A stretch of 64,000 bases of DNA, from assembly GCA_963707665.1 (NCBI GenBank), contig CAVPQU010000011.1:186001-250000 (forward strand), written 5' to 3'. The notes below the pieces were generated by a model. The model searched no databases and was not told where the DNA came from. It was given only the letters and a program-made list of their open reading frames with translations. The DNA comes from DATJCV01 sp963707665. Lineage in GTDB: Bacteria > Pseudomonadota > Gammaproteobacteria > Burkholderiales > Burkholderiaceae_D. Made by a program: the position numbers and the translations under genes. How positions within the stretch are numbered: the first letter of the stretch is position 1; every line of letters starts with the position of its first letter. Shown here in pieces: positions 45,830 to 54,790 of this stretch.

Positions 45830-46885
45830 ATGAGCACTCGGCTGCGAGAACTGGTCGAACGCTTGGGCGGACAACTGGTCGGCGATCCGGATATTGTCAT
45901 ATCCGGTGTGGCGCCTCTGGAGGGCGCCAGCAGCTCGCACATCACTTTCCTGTCCAATCCCAGGCTGCGCGCACAAGCGATGCAGAGCCGCGCCGCGGCC
46001 CTGATCCTGAGCGCCGCAGATGACGCGCTGCTTGGGAGCGACTGGCATGGCGCTCGCATCGTGACCGACAATCCCTATGCCTATTTCGCACGGGTGGCGC
46101 AATGGTTTGCCGCGCGCGACGCGCGGGTGCCGGTGCCTGGCATCCATGCCAGCGCCAGCATCGATCCCAGCGCCCGGATTGCCGCCGGCGCATGCATCGG
46201 ACCGTATGTAACGATCGAGGCGGAGGCGCAAATTGACGAGCATGCGGTAGTCGATGCCGGCTGTTTTGTTGGCAATGGCGCCAGGATCGGCGCCGCCACG
46301 CATCTGTTTGCTCACGTCAGCCTGCATGCCGGCTGCCGTATCGGTCAGCGCGGGATCGTGCATTCGGGCGCGGTGATCGGTGCCGACGGTTTCGGTTTTG
46401 CCAGCGATAACGGCGTTTGGGTCAAGATTCCACAGACTGGCGCGGTCGTGATCGGGGACGATGTCGAAATCGGCGCCAACACCACGATCGATCGCGGCGC
46501 GCTGGCGGATACCATCATCGAAGACGGCGTCAAGCTGGACAACCAGATCCAGATCGGGCACAACTGCCGTATCGGGGCGCATACCGCGATGGCTGGCTGT
46601 GTCGGCGTGGCTGGCAGCGCGGTGATTGGCCGGCATTGCACCTTCGGCGGTGCGGCAATGGTGCTTGGACACCTGACGATTGCCGATAACGTCCATATTT
46701 CCTCCGGCAGCCTGGTGTCGCGTTCGATTCACGAGCCAGGTCTGTACACCGGGTTTTATCCGCTGGCGAAAAACCCCGAGTGGGAGAAATCGGCGGCGGT
46801 GGTGCGCAATCTGGCAACGATGCGTGAGAAAATCCGGGAGCTGGAGAAAACTCTCAAATTGCTTATAGAAAAAAATAATGAATAG
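45830..46885 (+). CDS. lpxD: UDP-3-O-acyl-glucosamine N-acyltransferase LpxD
   Basis: Third step of lipid A synthesis. The 351-residue protein has an N-terminal uridine-binding domain (LVGDPDIVISGVAPLEGASS, ITFLSNPRLR), a left-handed beta-helix of hexapeptide repeats, and the catalytic-His region QIGHNCRIGAHTAMAGCVGV. The C-terminal helical tail ends KTLKLLIEKNNE. It overlaps fabZ by 8 bp. Confidence 0.95.
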   Translation: MSTRLRELVERLGGQLVGDPDIVISGVAPLEGASSSHITFLSNPRLRAQAMQSRAAALILSAADDALLGSDWHGARIVTDNPYAYFARVAQWFAARDARVPVPGIHASASIDPSARIAAGACIGPYVTIEAEAQIDEHAVVDAGCFVGNGARIGAATHLFAHVSLHAGCRIGQRGIVHSGAVIGADGFGFASDNGVWVKIPQTGAVVIGDDVEIGANTTIDRGALADTIIEDGVKLDNQIQIGHNCRIGAHTAMAGCVGVAGSAVIGRHCTFGGAAMVLGHLTIADNVHISSGSLVSRSIHEPGLYTGFYPLAKNPEWEKSAAVVRNLATMREKIRELEKTLKLLIEKNNE

Positions 46886-47348
46886 TCTCGACATTACGCA
46901 AATCAAGGAATATCTCCCGCATCGCTACCCGCTGTTGCTGGTTGATCGGGTACTGGACTGGGAATCCGGCAAAAGCATTACTGCCCTGAAGAACGTGACC
47001 GCCAATGAAGAATTCTTCAATGGCCATTTTCCGCACAAGCCGGTGATGCCGGGTGTGTTGATGGTGGAAGCGCTGGCGCAGGCGGCCGCGCTGTTGTCTT
47101 TCCTGACGATGAATCTGAAGCCCGGCGACAACAATGTCGTTTATTTCGTCGGCATCGACGGCGTCCGTTTCAAGCGCCCGGTCGAGCCGGGCGACCAGTT
47201 GATGTTGCAGGTCGAAATCCTGCGCACGTCGCGCGGCATCTGGAAATACAAGGCGCAGGGTACGGTGCAGGGCTCGCTTGCGGTCGAGGCCGAGTTGATG
47301 TGCACGATGCGCACCGTAGCCGACGCAGGCCAGCCTGCGGAGCAGTGA
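46878..47348 (+). CDS. fabZ: 3-hydroxyacyl-ACP dehydratase FabZ
   Basis: Dehydrates beta-hydroxyacyl-ACP in fatty acid synthesis and balances flux with LpxA. The 156-residue hotdog protein has YLPHRYPLLLVDRVLDW and the catalytic HFPHKPVMPGVLMVEALAQA, with His and Glu. The C-terminus is a few residues longer than E. coli FabZ. Its TGA overlaps the lpxA ATG. Confidence 0.95.
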   Translation: MNSLDITQIKEYLPHRYPLLLVDRVLDWESGKSITALKNVTANEEFFNGHFPHKPVMPGVLMVEALAQAAALLSFLTMNLKPGDNNVVYFVGIDGVRFKRPVEPGDQLMLQVEILRTSRGIWKYKAQGTVQGSLAVEAELMCTMRTVADAGQPAEQ

Positions 47349-48136
47349 TGGCGCGTATCCACCCGACCGCGATCGTCGATCCGCGCGCGGTATTGGATGC
47401 CGCAGTCGAGATCGGTCCCTACGCCATGATCGGGCCGCACGTGACGCTCGGCGCCGGCACCAAGGTCGGCCCGCACGCGGTGATCGACGGCCATACCACA
47501 GTGGGCCGCGACAATACCTTTTTCCAGTTCTGCTCGATCGGCGCCGCGCCGCAAGACAAGAAATATGGCGGCGAACCGACCCGGCTCGAGATCGGCGACC
47601 GCAACACGATCCGCGAATTCGTCACCATCAACCGCGGCACGGTGCAGGACAGCGGCGTCACCCGCCTGGGCGATGACAACTGGATCATGGCGTATGTGCA
47701 TATCGCGCACGACTGCCAGTTGTCGAATAACATCACGATGTCGAACAACGCCACGCTGGGCGGCCATGTCGTGATCGGCGATTGGGCGGTGCTGGGCGGC
47801 TTCAGTACCGTGCACCAGTTCTGCCATATCGGCGCCTACGCGATGACGGCGTTTACCGCTGCCGTCAGCCAGGACGTGCCGCCGTTCGTCACTGCTGCCG
47901 GCAACCGGGCGGCGCCGGCCGGCATCAACAGCGTCGGCTTGCAGCGGCGCGGCTTTACGAGCGAGCAGATCGCCGCCATCAAGCGCGGGTACCGGCTGCT
48001 GTATCGCGCCAATCTACCGCTGGCGGAAGCCAAGCAGGCGCTGCTGGCAGAGGAACAGAATTCTGCCGTCGCCAGCCAGTATTTGCGCCAGTTGCGCGAA
48101 TTCGTCGAGGCTTCGCCCCGTGGCATCATCCGCTGA
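47348..48136 (+). CDS. lpxA: UDP-N-acetylglucosamine acyltransferase LpxA
   Basis: First step of lipid A synthesis. The 262-residue left-handed beta-helix protein starts MARIHPTAIVDPRAVLDAAV. It contains QDKKYGGEPTRLEIGDRNTI, the catalytic His in YVHIAHDCQLSNN, and GFSTVHQFCHIGAYAM. The C-terminal helical domain begins NSVGLQRRGF. The coding end overlaps lpxB by 17 bp. Confidence 0.96.
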   Translation: MARIHPTAIVDPRAVLDAAVEIGPYAMIGPHVTLGAGTKVGPHAVIDGHTTVGRDNTFFQFCSIGAAPQDKKYGGEPTRLEIGDRNTIREFVTINRGTVQDSGVTRLGDDNWIMAYVHIAHDCQLSNNITMSNNATLGGHVVIGDWAVLGGFSTVHQFCHIGAYAMTAFTAAVSQDVPPFVTAAGNRAAPAGINSVGLQRRGFTSEQIAAIKRGYRLLYRANLPLAEAKQALLAEEQNSAVASQYLRQLREFVEASPRGIIR

Positions 48137-49280
48137 CATCTCCATCGCGCTGGTCGCCGGCGAAACCTCCGGCGATCTGCTGGCCGGCCGCCTGTTGTCC
48201 GGCCTGCGACCGCAACTGCCGGAGGCGCGCATGCATGGCATTGGCGGTCAGCACATGGCGAATTACGGCTTCGTATCCGATTGGCCGATGGAAAAACTGG
48301 CGGTGCGTGGCCTGTTCGAAGTGCTGGCGCATTATCGCGAACTCAAGCAGCTCCGGAATGCCCTGCGCGATCGCTTACTGGCAGAAAAACCGGCGGTTTT
48401 CATCGGCGTCGATGCGCCTGACTTCAATCTCGGGCTGGAGATGCAGCTGAAGCAAGCCGGCATTCCGACCGTGCATTTCATCAGTCCTTCGGTCTGGGCC
48501 TGGCGCGGCGGCCGGATCGAAAAAATCCGGCGCGCGGTATCGCACATGCTGGTGATTTTTCCGTTCGAGGAAGCCTTGTATCGGGACGTCGGGGTCCCGG
48601 TTACCTATGTCGGTCACCCGCTGGCCGAAGTGATTCCGCTGGTGCCGGACGTGGCGGCCGCGCGCAAGGCGCTCGGTTTGCCCGGCTTGGGGCCGGTGGT
48701 CGCCTTGCTGCCCGGCAGCCGCATGTCCGAGATCAAGTACAACAGCGTCGCCTTCGTCGCTGCGGCCGCGATCCTGGCCCAGCGCGAGCCGTCGATTCGC
48801 TTTGTCGCACCGATGGCGGGCCCGGCGCAGCGCCGCTACTTCAGTGAACTGGTGGCGCAAGCCGGACTGCAGCAGGTGCCGGTCGAGCTGATCGATGGCC
48901 AGTCGCATGCGGCGATGGCAGCGGCCGACGCGGTGCTGGTGGCTTCCGGCACCGCCTCGCTGGAAGTCGCGCTGTTCAAGAAACCGATGGTGATCGCCTA
49001 CAAGATGATGGGCGCGTCGTGGCATGTGCTGCGCCACATGGGCTATTTGCCGTGGATCGGGTTGCCGAATATCCTGGCACGCGAATTCGTCGTGCCGGAG
49101 CTGCTGCAGCAGCAGGCGACGCCATTGGCGCTGGCCGATGCCATGACCTACCAACTACAGGATGCCGGCAACCGCGCCCGCTTGCTGCAGCGATTTACCG
49201 ACATGCATCATGCACTGTTGCGCAATACGGCGAGCGAAAGCGCGCGCGCGGTGCTGGACGTGATCGGCGCTGCCAGATAG
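48120..49280 (+). CDS. lpxB: Lipid-A-disaccharide synthase LpxB
   Basis: LpxB condenses UDP-2,3-diacylglucosamine with lipid X. The 386-residue GT-B enzyme starts with GTG (ASSADISIALVAGETSGDLL) and has FIGVDAPDFNLGLE, the FISPSVWAWRGGRIEKI segment, LLPGSRMSEIKYN and LVASGTASLEVALF. The last gene of the bamA-lpxB series; the GGAGTAT repeat follows. Confidence 0.95.
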   Translation: MASSADISIALVAGETSGDLLAGRLLSGLRPQLPEARMHGIGGQHMANYGFVSDWPMEKLAVRGLFEVLAHYRELKQLRNALRDRLLAEKPAVFIGVDAPDFNLGLEMQLKQAGIPTVHFISPSVWAWRGGRIEKIRRAVSHMLVIFPFEEALYRDVGVPVTYVGHPLAEVIPLVPDVAAARKALGLPGLGPVVALLPGSRMSEIKYNSVAFVAAAAILAQREPSIRFVAPMAGPAQRRYFSELVAQAGLQQVPVELIDGQSHAAMAAADAVLVASGTASLEVALFKKPMVIAYKMMGASWHVLRHMGYLPWIGLPNILAREFVVPELLQQQATPLALADAMTYQLQDAGNRARLLQRFTDMHHALLRNTASESARAVLDVIGAAR

Positions 49281-49313
49281 CTGTCCTGATATCATGAAAA
49301 ATCTTGTGGATCA

Positions 49314-49373
49314 GGAGTATGTTCGTAAATCGACCGTTTCATGTCCGAAATTGGCTCACTATATTGGGAGTAT
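49314..49373 (+). repeat. GGAGTAT intergenic repeat, locus 6 (pair, 53 bp spacing)
   Basis: GGAGTAT at 49314-49320 and 49367-49373 in the 157-bp gap between lpxB and rnhB. The interval has CGACCG and GTCCGAAATT at the same offsets as locus 4. GAAAAATC also stands 18 bp before the first heptamer. Confidence 0.65.
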
Positions 49374-49437
49374 GTTGCGATATCGAAACATCCATTGTTT
49401 CTTTACGCGAGCTGACCCGCTGGTGAGGCCACGACTC

Positions 49438-50088
49438 GTGAGCCAGGCGGACTTGCTGCTGCCGTCATCGGGCGGCATCAATCAAATGATCTGCGGCGTC
49501 GATGAAGCGGGCCGCGGGCCGCTGGCCGGCCCGGTGTTTGCCGCCGCGGTCGTGCTGGACCCGGCCCGGCCGATCGCCGGCTTGCGCGATTCCAAGAAAC
49601 TGAGTGAAGCACGGCGCGATCAACTGGCGCTGGAAATCCGGGCGGGTGCGCTGGCCTGGTCGATCGCCTCCTGTTCCGAGCAGGAAATCGATACGCTCAA
49701 CATCCTGCAAGCGACCATGCTGGCGATGCAGCGCGCGGTGGAGGGCCTGGGACGTGTGCCGGACCTGGCGCTGATCGACGGCAATCGTTGTCCGCCGCTG
49801 AAAATTCGAGCGCAGGCGATCGTCAAGGGCGACGCCACCGTGCCGGCGATTTCGGCCGCCTCGATTCTGGCCAAGACGGCGCGTGACGCCGCGCTGTATC
49901 TGCTGCACCAGCAATACCCTCAATACGGCTTCGATCAGCACAAGGGCTATGGCACCGCCCTGCATCTGGAGCGCTTGCGTCTACATGGCGCGTCGCCGGC
50001 GCATCGCCGCTCTTACGCGCCAGTACGGAAGGTACTGGAGGCGTCGTCGCCGGCGATCCTGCCAGGCACGCTGGCGAGGCTGGCATGA
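49438..50088 (+). CDS. rnhB: Ribonuclease HII
   Basis: RNase HII removes ribonucleotides from DNA. Catalytic acidic residues are in ICGVDEAGRGPLAGPVFAAA (Asp-Glu) and VLIDGNRCPPL-type LALIDGNRC. Further motifs are RDSKKLSEARRDQL and ISAASILAKTARDA. GTG 49438 gives 216 residues and ATG 49486 gives 200; both precede the catalytic motif. The open frame upstream to 49294 crosses the repeat and is not coding. Its TGA overlaps the next gene's ATG. Confidence 0.94.
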   Translation: MSQADLLLPSSGGINQMICGVDEAGRGPLAGPVFAAAVVLDPARPIAGLRDSKKLSEARRDQLALEIRAGALAWSIASCSEQEIDTLNILQATMLAMQRAVEGLGRVPDLALIDGNRCPPLKIRAQAIVKGDATVPAISAASILAKTARDAALYLLHQQYPQYGFDQHKGYGTALHLERLRLHGASPAHRRSYAPVRKVLEASSPAILPGTLARLA

Positions 50089-50867
50089 AGCAGATTACGT
50101 CACGCGACAATCCGCTGTACAAGGAACTCAAGCAACTGGCAAGCAGTTCACAGGCGCGCCGCAAATCGGGTCGCGCGCTGCTGGAGGGCATCCACCTGGC
50201 GCAAGCCTATCTGCAGCATGTCGGCTTGCCGTTGCTGTGCGTGGCCAGTGAAAGCGCGCAAGCCGATCCCGAAGTGGCGGCGCTGATGGCGCGCTGTGCA
50301 GCCGCGGACAAATGCATTGTTTTGGCGGATACGCTGTATCGCAGCTTGAGCCAGGTGGAGCATGGAACCGGGCCGCTGCTGCTGATCGACGTGCCGCCAG
50401 CGCAAGCGCCGGCGGCACTGACGCAATCGGCGGTGCTGCTCGACCAGCTGCAGGATCCGGGCAATCTCGGATCGATCCTGCGCAGCGCCGCAGCTGCTGG
50501 CATCCGCCAGGTTTACTGTTCGCCCGGAACCGTATTCGCCTGGTCGCCAAAAGTACTGCGGGCCGGCATGGGCGCGCATTTTGCGCTTCAAATTTTCGAA
50601 AACCAGGATCTATCCGCGCTCGCGCGTGCGGCGCGCATCCCGCTGCTGGCCACCAGTTCGCATGCCCGACACACGCTATACCAGGCCGATCTGAAGCGGC
50701 CGGTAGCCTGGTTGTTTGGGCACGAAGGGCAGGGCGTGGGCGACGACCTGCTGGCGCTCGCCAGCGATCGGCTGGCGATACCGCAAGCAGCCGAAATCGA
50801 GTCACTGAATGTCGCGGCGGCGGCCGCAGTATGTTTTTTTGAACAGCGGCGACAAACTCTGAACTGA
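50085..50867 (+). CDS. SpoU/TrmH-family RNA methyltransferase
   Basis: The 260-residue SPOUT methyltransferase has an N-terminal substrate-binding domain (KQITSRDNPLYKELKQLAS, KSGRALLEGIHLAQAY). The knotted SAM domain has LLDQLQDPGNLGSILRSAAA, LFGHEGQGVGDDLL and the C-terminal IPQAAEIESLNVAAAAAVCF. These are the three SpoU motifs. It probably 2'-O-methylates rRNA or tRNA; the target cannot be set from sequence. It is translationally coupled to rnhB. Confidence 0.9.
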   Translation: MKQITSRDNPLYKELKQLASSSQARRKSGRALLEGIHLAQAYLQHVGLPLLCVASESAQADPEVAALMARCAAADKCIVLADTLYRSLSQVEHGTGPLLLIDVPPAQAPAALTQSAVLLDQLQDPGNLGSILRSAAAAGIRQVYCSPGTVFAWSPKVLRAGMGAHFALQIFENQDLSALARAARIPLLATSSHARHTLYQADLKRPVAWLFGHEGQGVGDDLLALASDRLAIPQAAEIESLNVAAAAAVCFFEQRRQTLN

Positions 50868-51096
50868 ATCGCGCCGCACAGGCACGTGGGCCTCTTCTAC
50901 CTCGCACACGCGGCGTCCTCTCCACGTTCCCCTCGCATTTGCCGCACAGCCTTGCCGGCTATGCGCCTGATTTTTGTACCGCATGCGGGCGGCATCGTTG
51001 CTCCTCGGTACCCATGCAAGTGACCACCTGATATCCCGGCATCCGATCGCATTGACGGCAGACGAAGCGGGCGCATCGGTGTATATTTGCAACTAA

Positions 51097-51120
51097 TCGA
51101 ATCCAATACCCTGGAATCGA
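51097..51120. promoter_or_regulatory. Imperfect dyad upstream of the bkd operon
   Basis: TCGAATCCA (51097-51105) and TGGAATCGA (51112-51120) form a dyad with one mismatch around six bases, 48 bp before the first bkd gene. TATATT at 51082-51087 is a possible -10 just upstream. A regulator-binding site is plausible. The rest of the 301-bp gap (50868-51168) shows no gene. Confidence 0.4.
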
Positions 51121-51168
51121 AAATTGATCGGTACAGCGCAAGACACAATCGAGCGCGAAGGAGACCCG

Positions 51169-52402
51169 ATGGACCACAATCAAGCACTGCATCTGCATGT
51201 GCCGGAGCCGACAGGGCGCCCCGGCCAAAAGACAGATTTCTCTTATCTGCATTTATCCCCCGCCGGCAGCCTGGAGCGACCATCAATTGACGTCGCTCCG
51301 TCCGAAACCGCGGCGCTGGCAACCGGCCTGGTGCGCGTCCTGGATGACGATGGTCATGCGGTCGGCCCATGGCAACCGCAGATCGATGCCGAATTGATGC
51401 GGCGCGGACTGCGCATCATGCTGAAGACCCGAATCTTTCGACGGCCGCATGGTGATCGCGCAGCGTCAGAAAAAAATGTCGTTCTATATCCAGAGCCTGG
51501 GCGAAGAGGCAATCGGTACCGCGCATGCACTGGCGCTCGACGACGGCGACATGTGCTTTCCGTCGTATCGCCAGCAGAGCCTGCTGATGGCGCACGATGC
51601 GCCGCTGGTAGACCTGATTTGCCAGCTGCTCTCGAATGAGCGCGATCCCTTGAAGGGGCGGCAGTTGCCGATCATGTATTCGATGCGCAAACTCGGGTTC
51701 TTTTCCATTTCCGGCAATCTGGCCACGCAATTCATTCAGGCGGTGGGCTGGGCCATGGCATCGGCCATCAAGGGCGACACCCGGATTGCCTCCGGCTGGA
51801 TCGGCGATGGCGCCACTGCCGAACCCGATTTCCACAATGCGCTCACCTTTGCCCATGTGTATCACGCGCCGGTGATCCTGAACGTGGTCAACAATCAGTG
51901 GGCGATTTCGACTTTTCAAGCGATTGCCGGCGGCGAGAGCACCACTTTTGCCGGGCGCGGGGTGGGTTGCGGCATTGCTTCGCTGCGCGTCGACGGTAAC
52001 GATTTCCTGGCTGCCTATGCCGCCTCCCAATGGGCGATCGAGCGTGCGCGCGGCAATTTCGGTCCGACCCTGATCGAATGGGTGACTTATCGTGGCGGCC
52101 CGCACTCGACTTCGGATGATCCGTCCAAATACCGGCCGGCAGATGACTGGTCGCGCTTTCCGCTCGGTGACCCGATCGCACGCCTCAAGCAGCATCTGAT
52201 TTCCCTAGACGCCTGGTCCGAGGAAGAGCATGCGCGGACACAGAAGGAACTGGAAGCGGAAATCATCGCGGCGCAGAAGGAGGCGGAGCGTTACGGCACG
52301 CTGGCTGACGGCCGCATTCCGAGTGCAGCGGCGATGTTTGAGGATGTCTACAAGGATATGCCGGAGCATTTGCGCCGGCAGCGTCAACAGCTTGGGGTGT
52401 GA
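51169..52402 (+). CDS. bkdA1: Branched-chain 2-oxoacid dehydrogenase E1 alpha (frameshifted)
   Basis: E1 alpha, with E1 beta, decarboxylates branched 2-oxoacids from Val, Leu and Ile using thiamine diphosphate. The TPP motif is GWIGDGATAEPDFHNAL followed by VVNNQWAIST. MYSMRKLGFFSISGNLATQ and TYRGGPHSTSDDPSKYRP (phosphorylation-loop region) fit the E1 alpha family. One extra C near 51439 breaks the frame after RIMLKTRIF. The corrected length is about 410 residues. GAAGGAGACCCG precedes the ATG at 51169. First gene of a four-gene operon. Confidence 0.92.
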
Positions 52403-52404
52403 CG

Positions 52405-53481
52405 ATGAATGCAGAAGCTGGAACCAAGATGATGGCGGCCGCGAGCGCCGGCGCCAATGCAGGCCCGAGCGCGCCGATGAGCATGATCCAGGCATTGCGC
52501 TCGGCGATGGACGTGATGCTGGAGCGCGACAGCAATGTCGTCGTGTACGGCCAGGACGTCGGCTATTTCGGCGGGGTGTTCCGCTGCACCGAGGGCTTGC
52601 AGGCCAAGCACGGCAAAACGCGTGTGTTCGATGCGCCGATCTCGGAAGGGGGCATTGTAGGCGTGGCAGTGGGCATGGGGGCCTATGGCTTGCGCCCGGT
52701 GGTGGAAATCCAGTTTGCCGACTATTTTTATCCGGCCTGCGACCAGATCATTTCCGAGGCGGCGCGCCTGCGTTATCGGTCGGCCGGCGACTTTACCGCG
52801 CCACTGACGATTCGCATGCCGTGCGGCGGCGGCATTTATGGTGGGCAGACGCATAGCCAAAGTCCAGAGGCGATTTTTACCCACGTGTGTGGCTTGCGTA
52901 CCGTGATGCCGTCCAATCCCTATGACGCCAAGGGGCTGCTGATCGCCGCGATCGAGTGTGACGATCCGGTGATTTTCCTCGAACCCAAGCGCCTCTATAA
53001 CGGCCCGTTTGACGGCCACCATGAGCAGCCGGTGGTCCCCTGGTCCAAACATCCTCTGGGCGAGGTGCCCCAGGGTTATTACACGGTACCGCTGGAGTCG
53101 GCGGCCGTGTTTCGTCCTGGCACCCAACTGACCGTGCTGACGTACGGCACCATGGTGTTTGTGTCGGAAGCAGCGGCGCGCGAAACCGGTATCGATGCCG
53201 AGATCATCGACCTGCGCAGTATCTGGCCGCTCGACCTGGCGGCGATTGTGGCGTCGGTCAAGAAAACCGGGCGCTGCGTGGTAGTGCACGAAGCGACGCG
53301 CACCAGCGGCTTCGGCGCCGAGCTGATCGCGTTGGTGCAGGAGCATTGTTTCTATCATCTGGAAGCGCCGATCGAGCGGGTGACCGGCTGGGATACACCC
53401 TATCCGCACGCTCAGGAGTGGGCTTATTTCGCCGGGCCGGAGCGTGTGGGTGCGGCCTTCAAGCGGACCATGGAGGCTTGA
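52405..53481 (+). CDS. bkdA2: Branched-chain 2-oxoacid dehydrogenase E1 beta
   Basis: The 358-residue protein has VYGQDVGYFGGVFRCTEG, FDAPISEGGIVGVAVGMGAY and the VEIQFADYFYPACDQI region, all E1 beta motifs. The first 25 residues are Ala/Met-rich. ATG 52405 is used; an in-frame GTG at 52399 overlaps the E1 alpha stop. It is one base from the E2 coding region and co-transcribed with it. Confidence 0.94.
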   Translation: MNAEAGTKMMAAASAGANAGPSAPMSMIQALRSAMDVMLERDSNVVVYGQDVGYFGGVFRCTEGLQAKHGKTRVFDAPISEGGIVGVAVGMGAYGLRPVVEIQFADYFYPACDQIISEAARLRYRSAGDFTAPLTIRMPCGGGIYGGQTHSQSPEAIFTHVCGLRTVMPSNPYDAKGLLIAAIECDDPVIFLEPKRLYNGPFDGHHEQPVVPWSKHPLGEVPQGYYTVPLESAAVFRPGTQLTVLTYGTMVFVSEAAARETGIDAEIIDLRSIWPLDLAAIVASVKKTGRCVVVHEATRTSGFGAELIALVQEHCFYHLEAPIERVTGWDTPYPHAQEWAYFAGPERVGAAFKRTMEA

Positions 53482-53482
53482 G

Positions 53483-54787
53483 ATGGGTATTCATGTCATC
53501 CGCATGCCGGACATCGGCGAGGGTATCGCGGAGGTAGAGCTGGTGTCATGGCATGTGCAGCCGGGCGATAGCGTGGCCGAGGACCAGCCGCTGGCGGAGG
53601 TAATGACTGACAAGGCGACGGTTGAAATTCCGTCGTCGGTGACGGGCAAGGTGGTGGCGCTTGGTGGTGCGTTGGGGCAGGTGATGGCGGTCGGTTCGGA
53701 GTTGATCCGGATCGAGGTCGACGGAGCGGGCAATGCCAGTGAGGCATCCGCATCTCCCGCTACTGTCGGCGCTACGGCAACAGCGGCGCCAGCAGCAGCG
53801 ACGGCACATCCTGCGCCTGTTCCAAGCCCGGCTGCGATGTCGCCGCAATCCAAACCCGCGGCAGAAAACGCGGTGTCCGCCGCGGCATGGGCGCCGCTGC
53901 AGGTCGGTTCCAAGCCGCTTGCTTCGCCGGCGGTACGGCAGCGGGCATGGGATCTTGGTATTGAATTGCGTTACGTATCGGGCAGCGGGGACGCGGGTCG
54001 TATCACGCACGCCGACCTGGATGCCTATGTCGCGCGCGAAGGCGGCCGAAGCGCGCCGCGCGCCGAAGCGGCAGGGTATGCGGAAAAACACGATGAAGTG
54101 GCGGTGCCGGTGATTGGCCTGCGGCGCAAGATTGCCCAGAAGATGCAGGAGTCGAAGCGTCGCATCCCGCACTTCACCTATGTCGAGGAAATCGACATGA
54201 GCGAGCTGGAGGCGCTGCGCTTGCGGCTCAACGAAATCCACGGTGCGGCTCGCGGCCGGCTGACCGTGTTGCCGTTCCTGATACGGGCGGTGGTGCTGGC
54301 GCTGCGCGAATTTCCGCAAATTAACGCCCGCTTTGACGACGATGCCGGCATCGTTACCCGTTACGGCGCGGTGCATATGGGCATCGCGACCCAGACCGAA
54401 GGCGGCTTGATGGTGCCGGTGGTGCGCCATGCCGAAGCGCGCGACTTATGGTCCAGTGCAGCGGAAATCGCGCGCCTGGCCGAAGCGGCGCGCACTGGCC
54501 ACGCGGCGCGTGAAGAACTTTCCGGTTCGACCATTACCATTACCAGCCTCGGTGCATTGGGCGGCCTGGTATCGACGCCGGTCATCAATTACCCGGAAGT
54601 CGCCATCGTCGGCGTCAACCGCATGGTGTTGCGTCCCGTGATCCGGGACGGCGCCGTAGTGGCGAGGCAGATGATGAACCTGTCTTCCTCGTTCGACCAC
54701 CGGGTGGTGGATGGCCTGCATGCGGCGCAATTCGTGCAAGCCCTGCGCGGCCTGCTCGAATGCCCGGCCACGCTGTTTCTGGATTAG
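53483..54787 (+). CDS. bkdB: Branched-chain 2-oxoacid dehydrogenase E2 (dihydrolipoyl acyltransferase)
   Basis: The 434-residue protein has one lipoyl domain with Lys44 in MTDKATVEIP, an Ala/Pro linker (about 85-140), and a peripheral-subunit-binding domain from ASPAVRQRAWDLGIELRYV to HADLDAYVA. The catalytic acyltransferase domain follows, ending with FDHRVVDGLHAAQFVQ, which holds the catalytic His and Asp. The core EESKRRIPHFTYVEE-like QESKRRIPHFTYVEEIDMSE favours the branched-chain type over pyruvate or 2-oxoglutarate E2. Confidence 0.94.
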   Translation: MGIHVIRMPDIGEGIAEVELVSWHVQPGDSVAEDQPLAEVMTDKATVEIPSSVTGKVVALGGALGQVMAVGSELIRIEVDGAGNASEASASPATVGATATAAPAAATAHPAPVPSPAAMSPQSKPAAENAVSAAAWAPLQVGSKPLASPAVRQRAWDLGIELRYVSGSGDAGRITHADLDAYVAREGGRSAPRAEAAGYAEKHDEVAVPVIGLRRKIAQKMQESKRRIPHFTYVEEIDMSELEALRLRLNEIHGAARGRLTVLPFLIRAVVLALREFPQINARFDDDAGIVTRYGAVHMGIATQTEGGLMVPVVRHAEARDLWSSAAEIARLAEAARTGHAAREELSGSTITITSLGALGGLVSTPVINYPEVAIVGVNRMVLRPVIRDGAVVARQMMNLSSSFDHRVVDGLHAAQFVQALRGLLECPATLFLD

Positions 54788-54790
54788 CCA

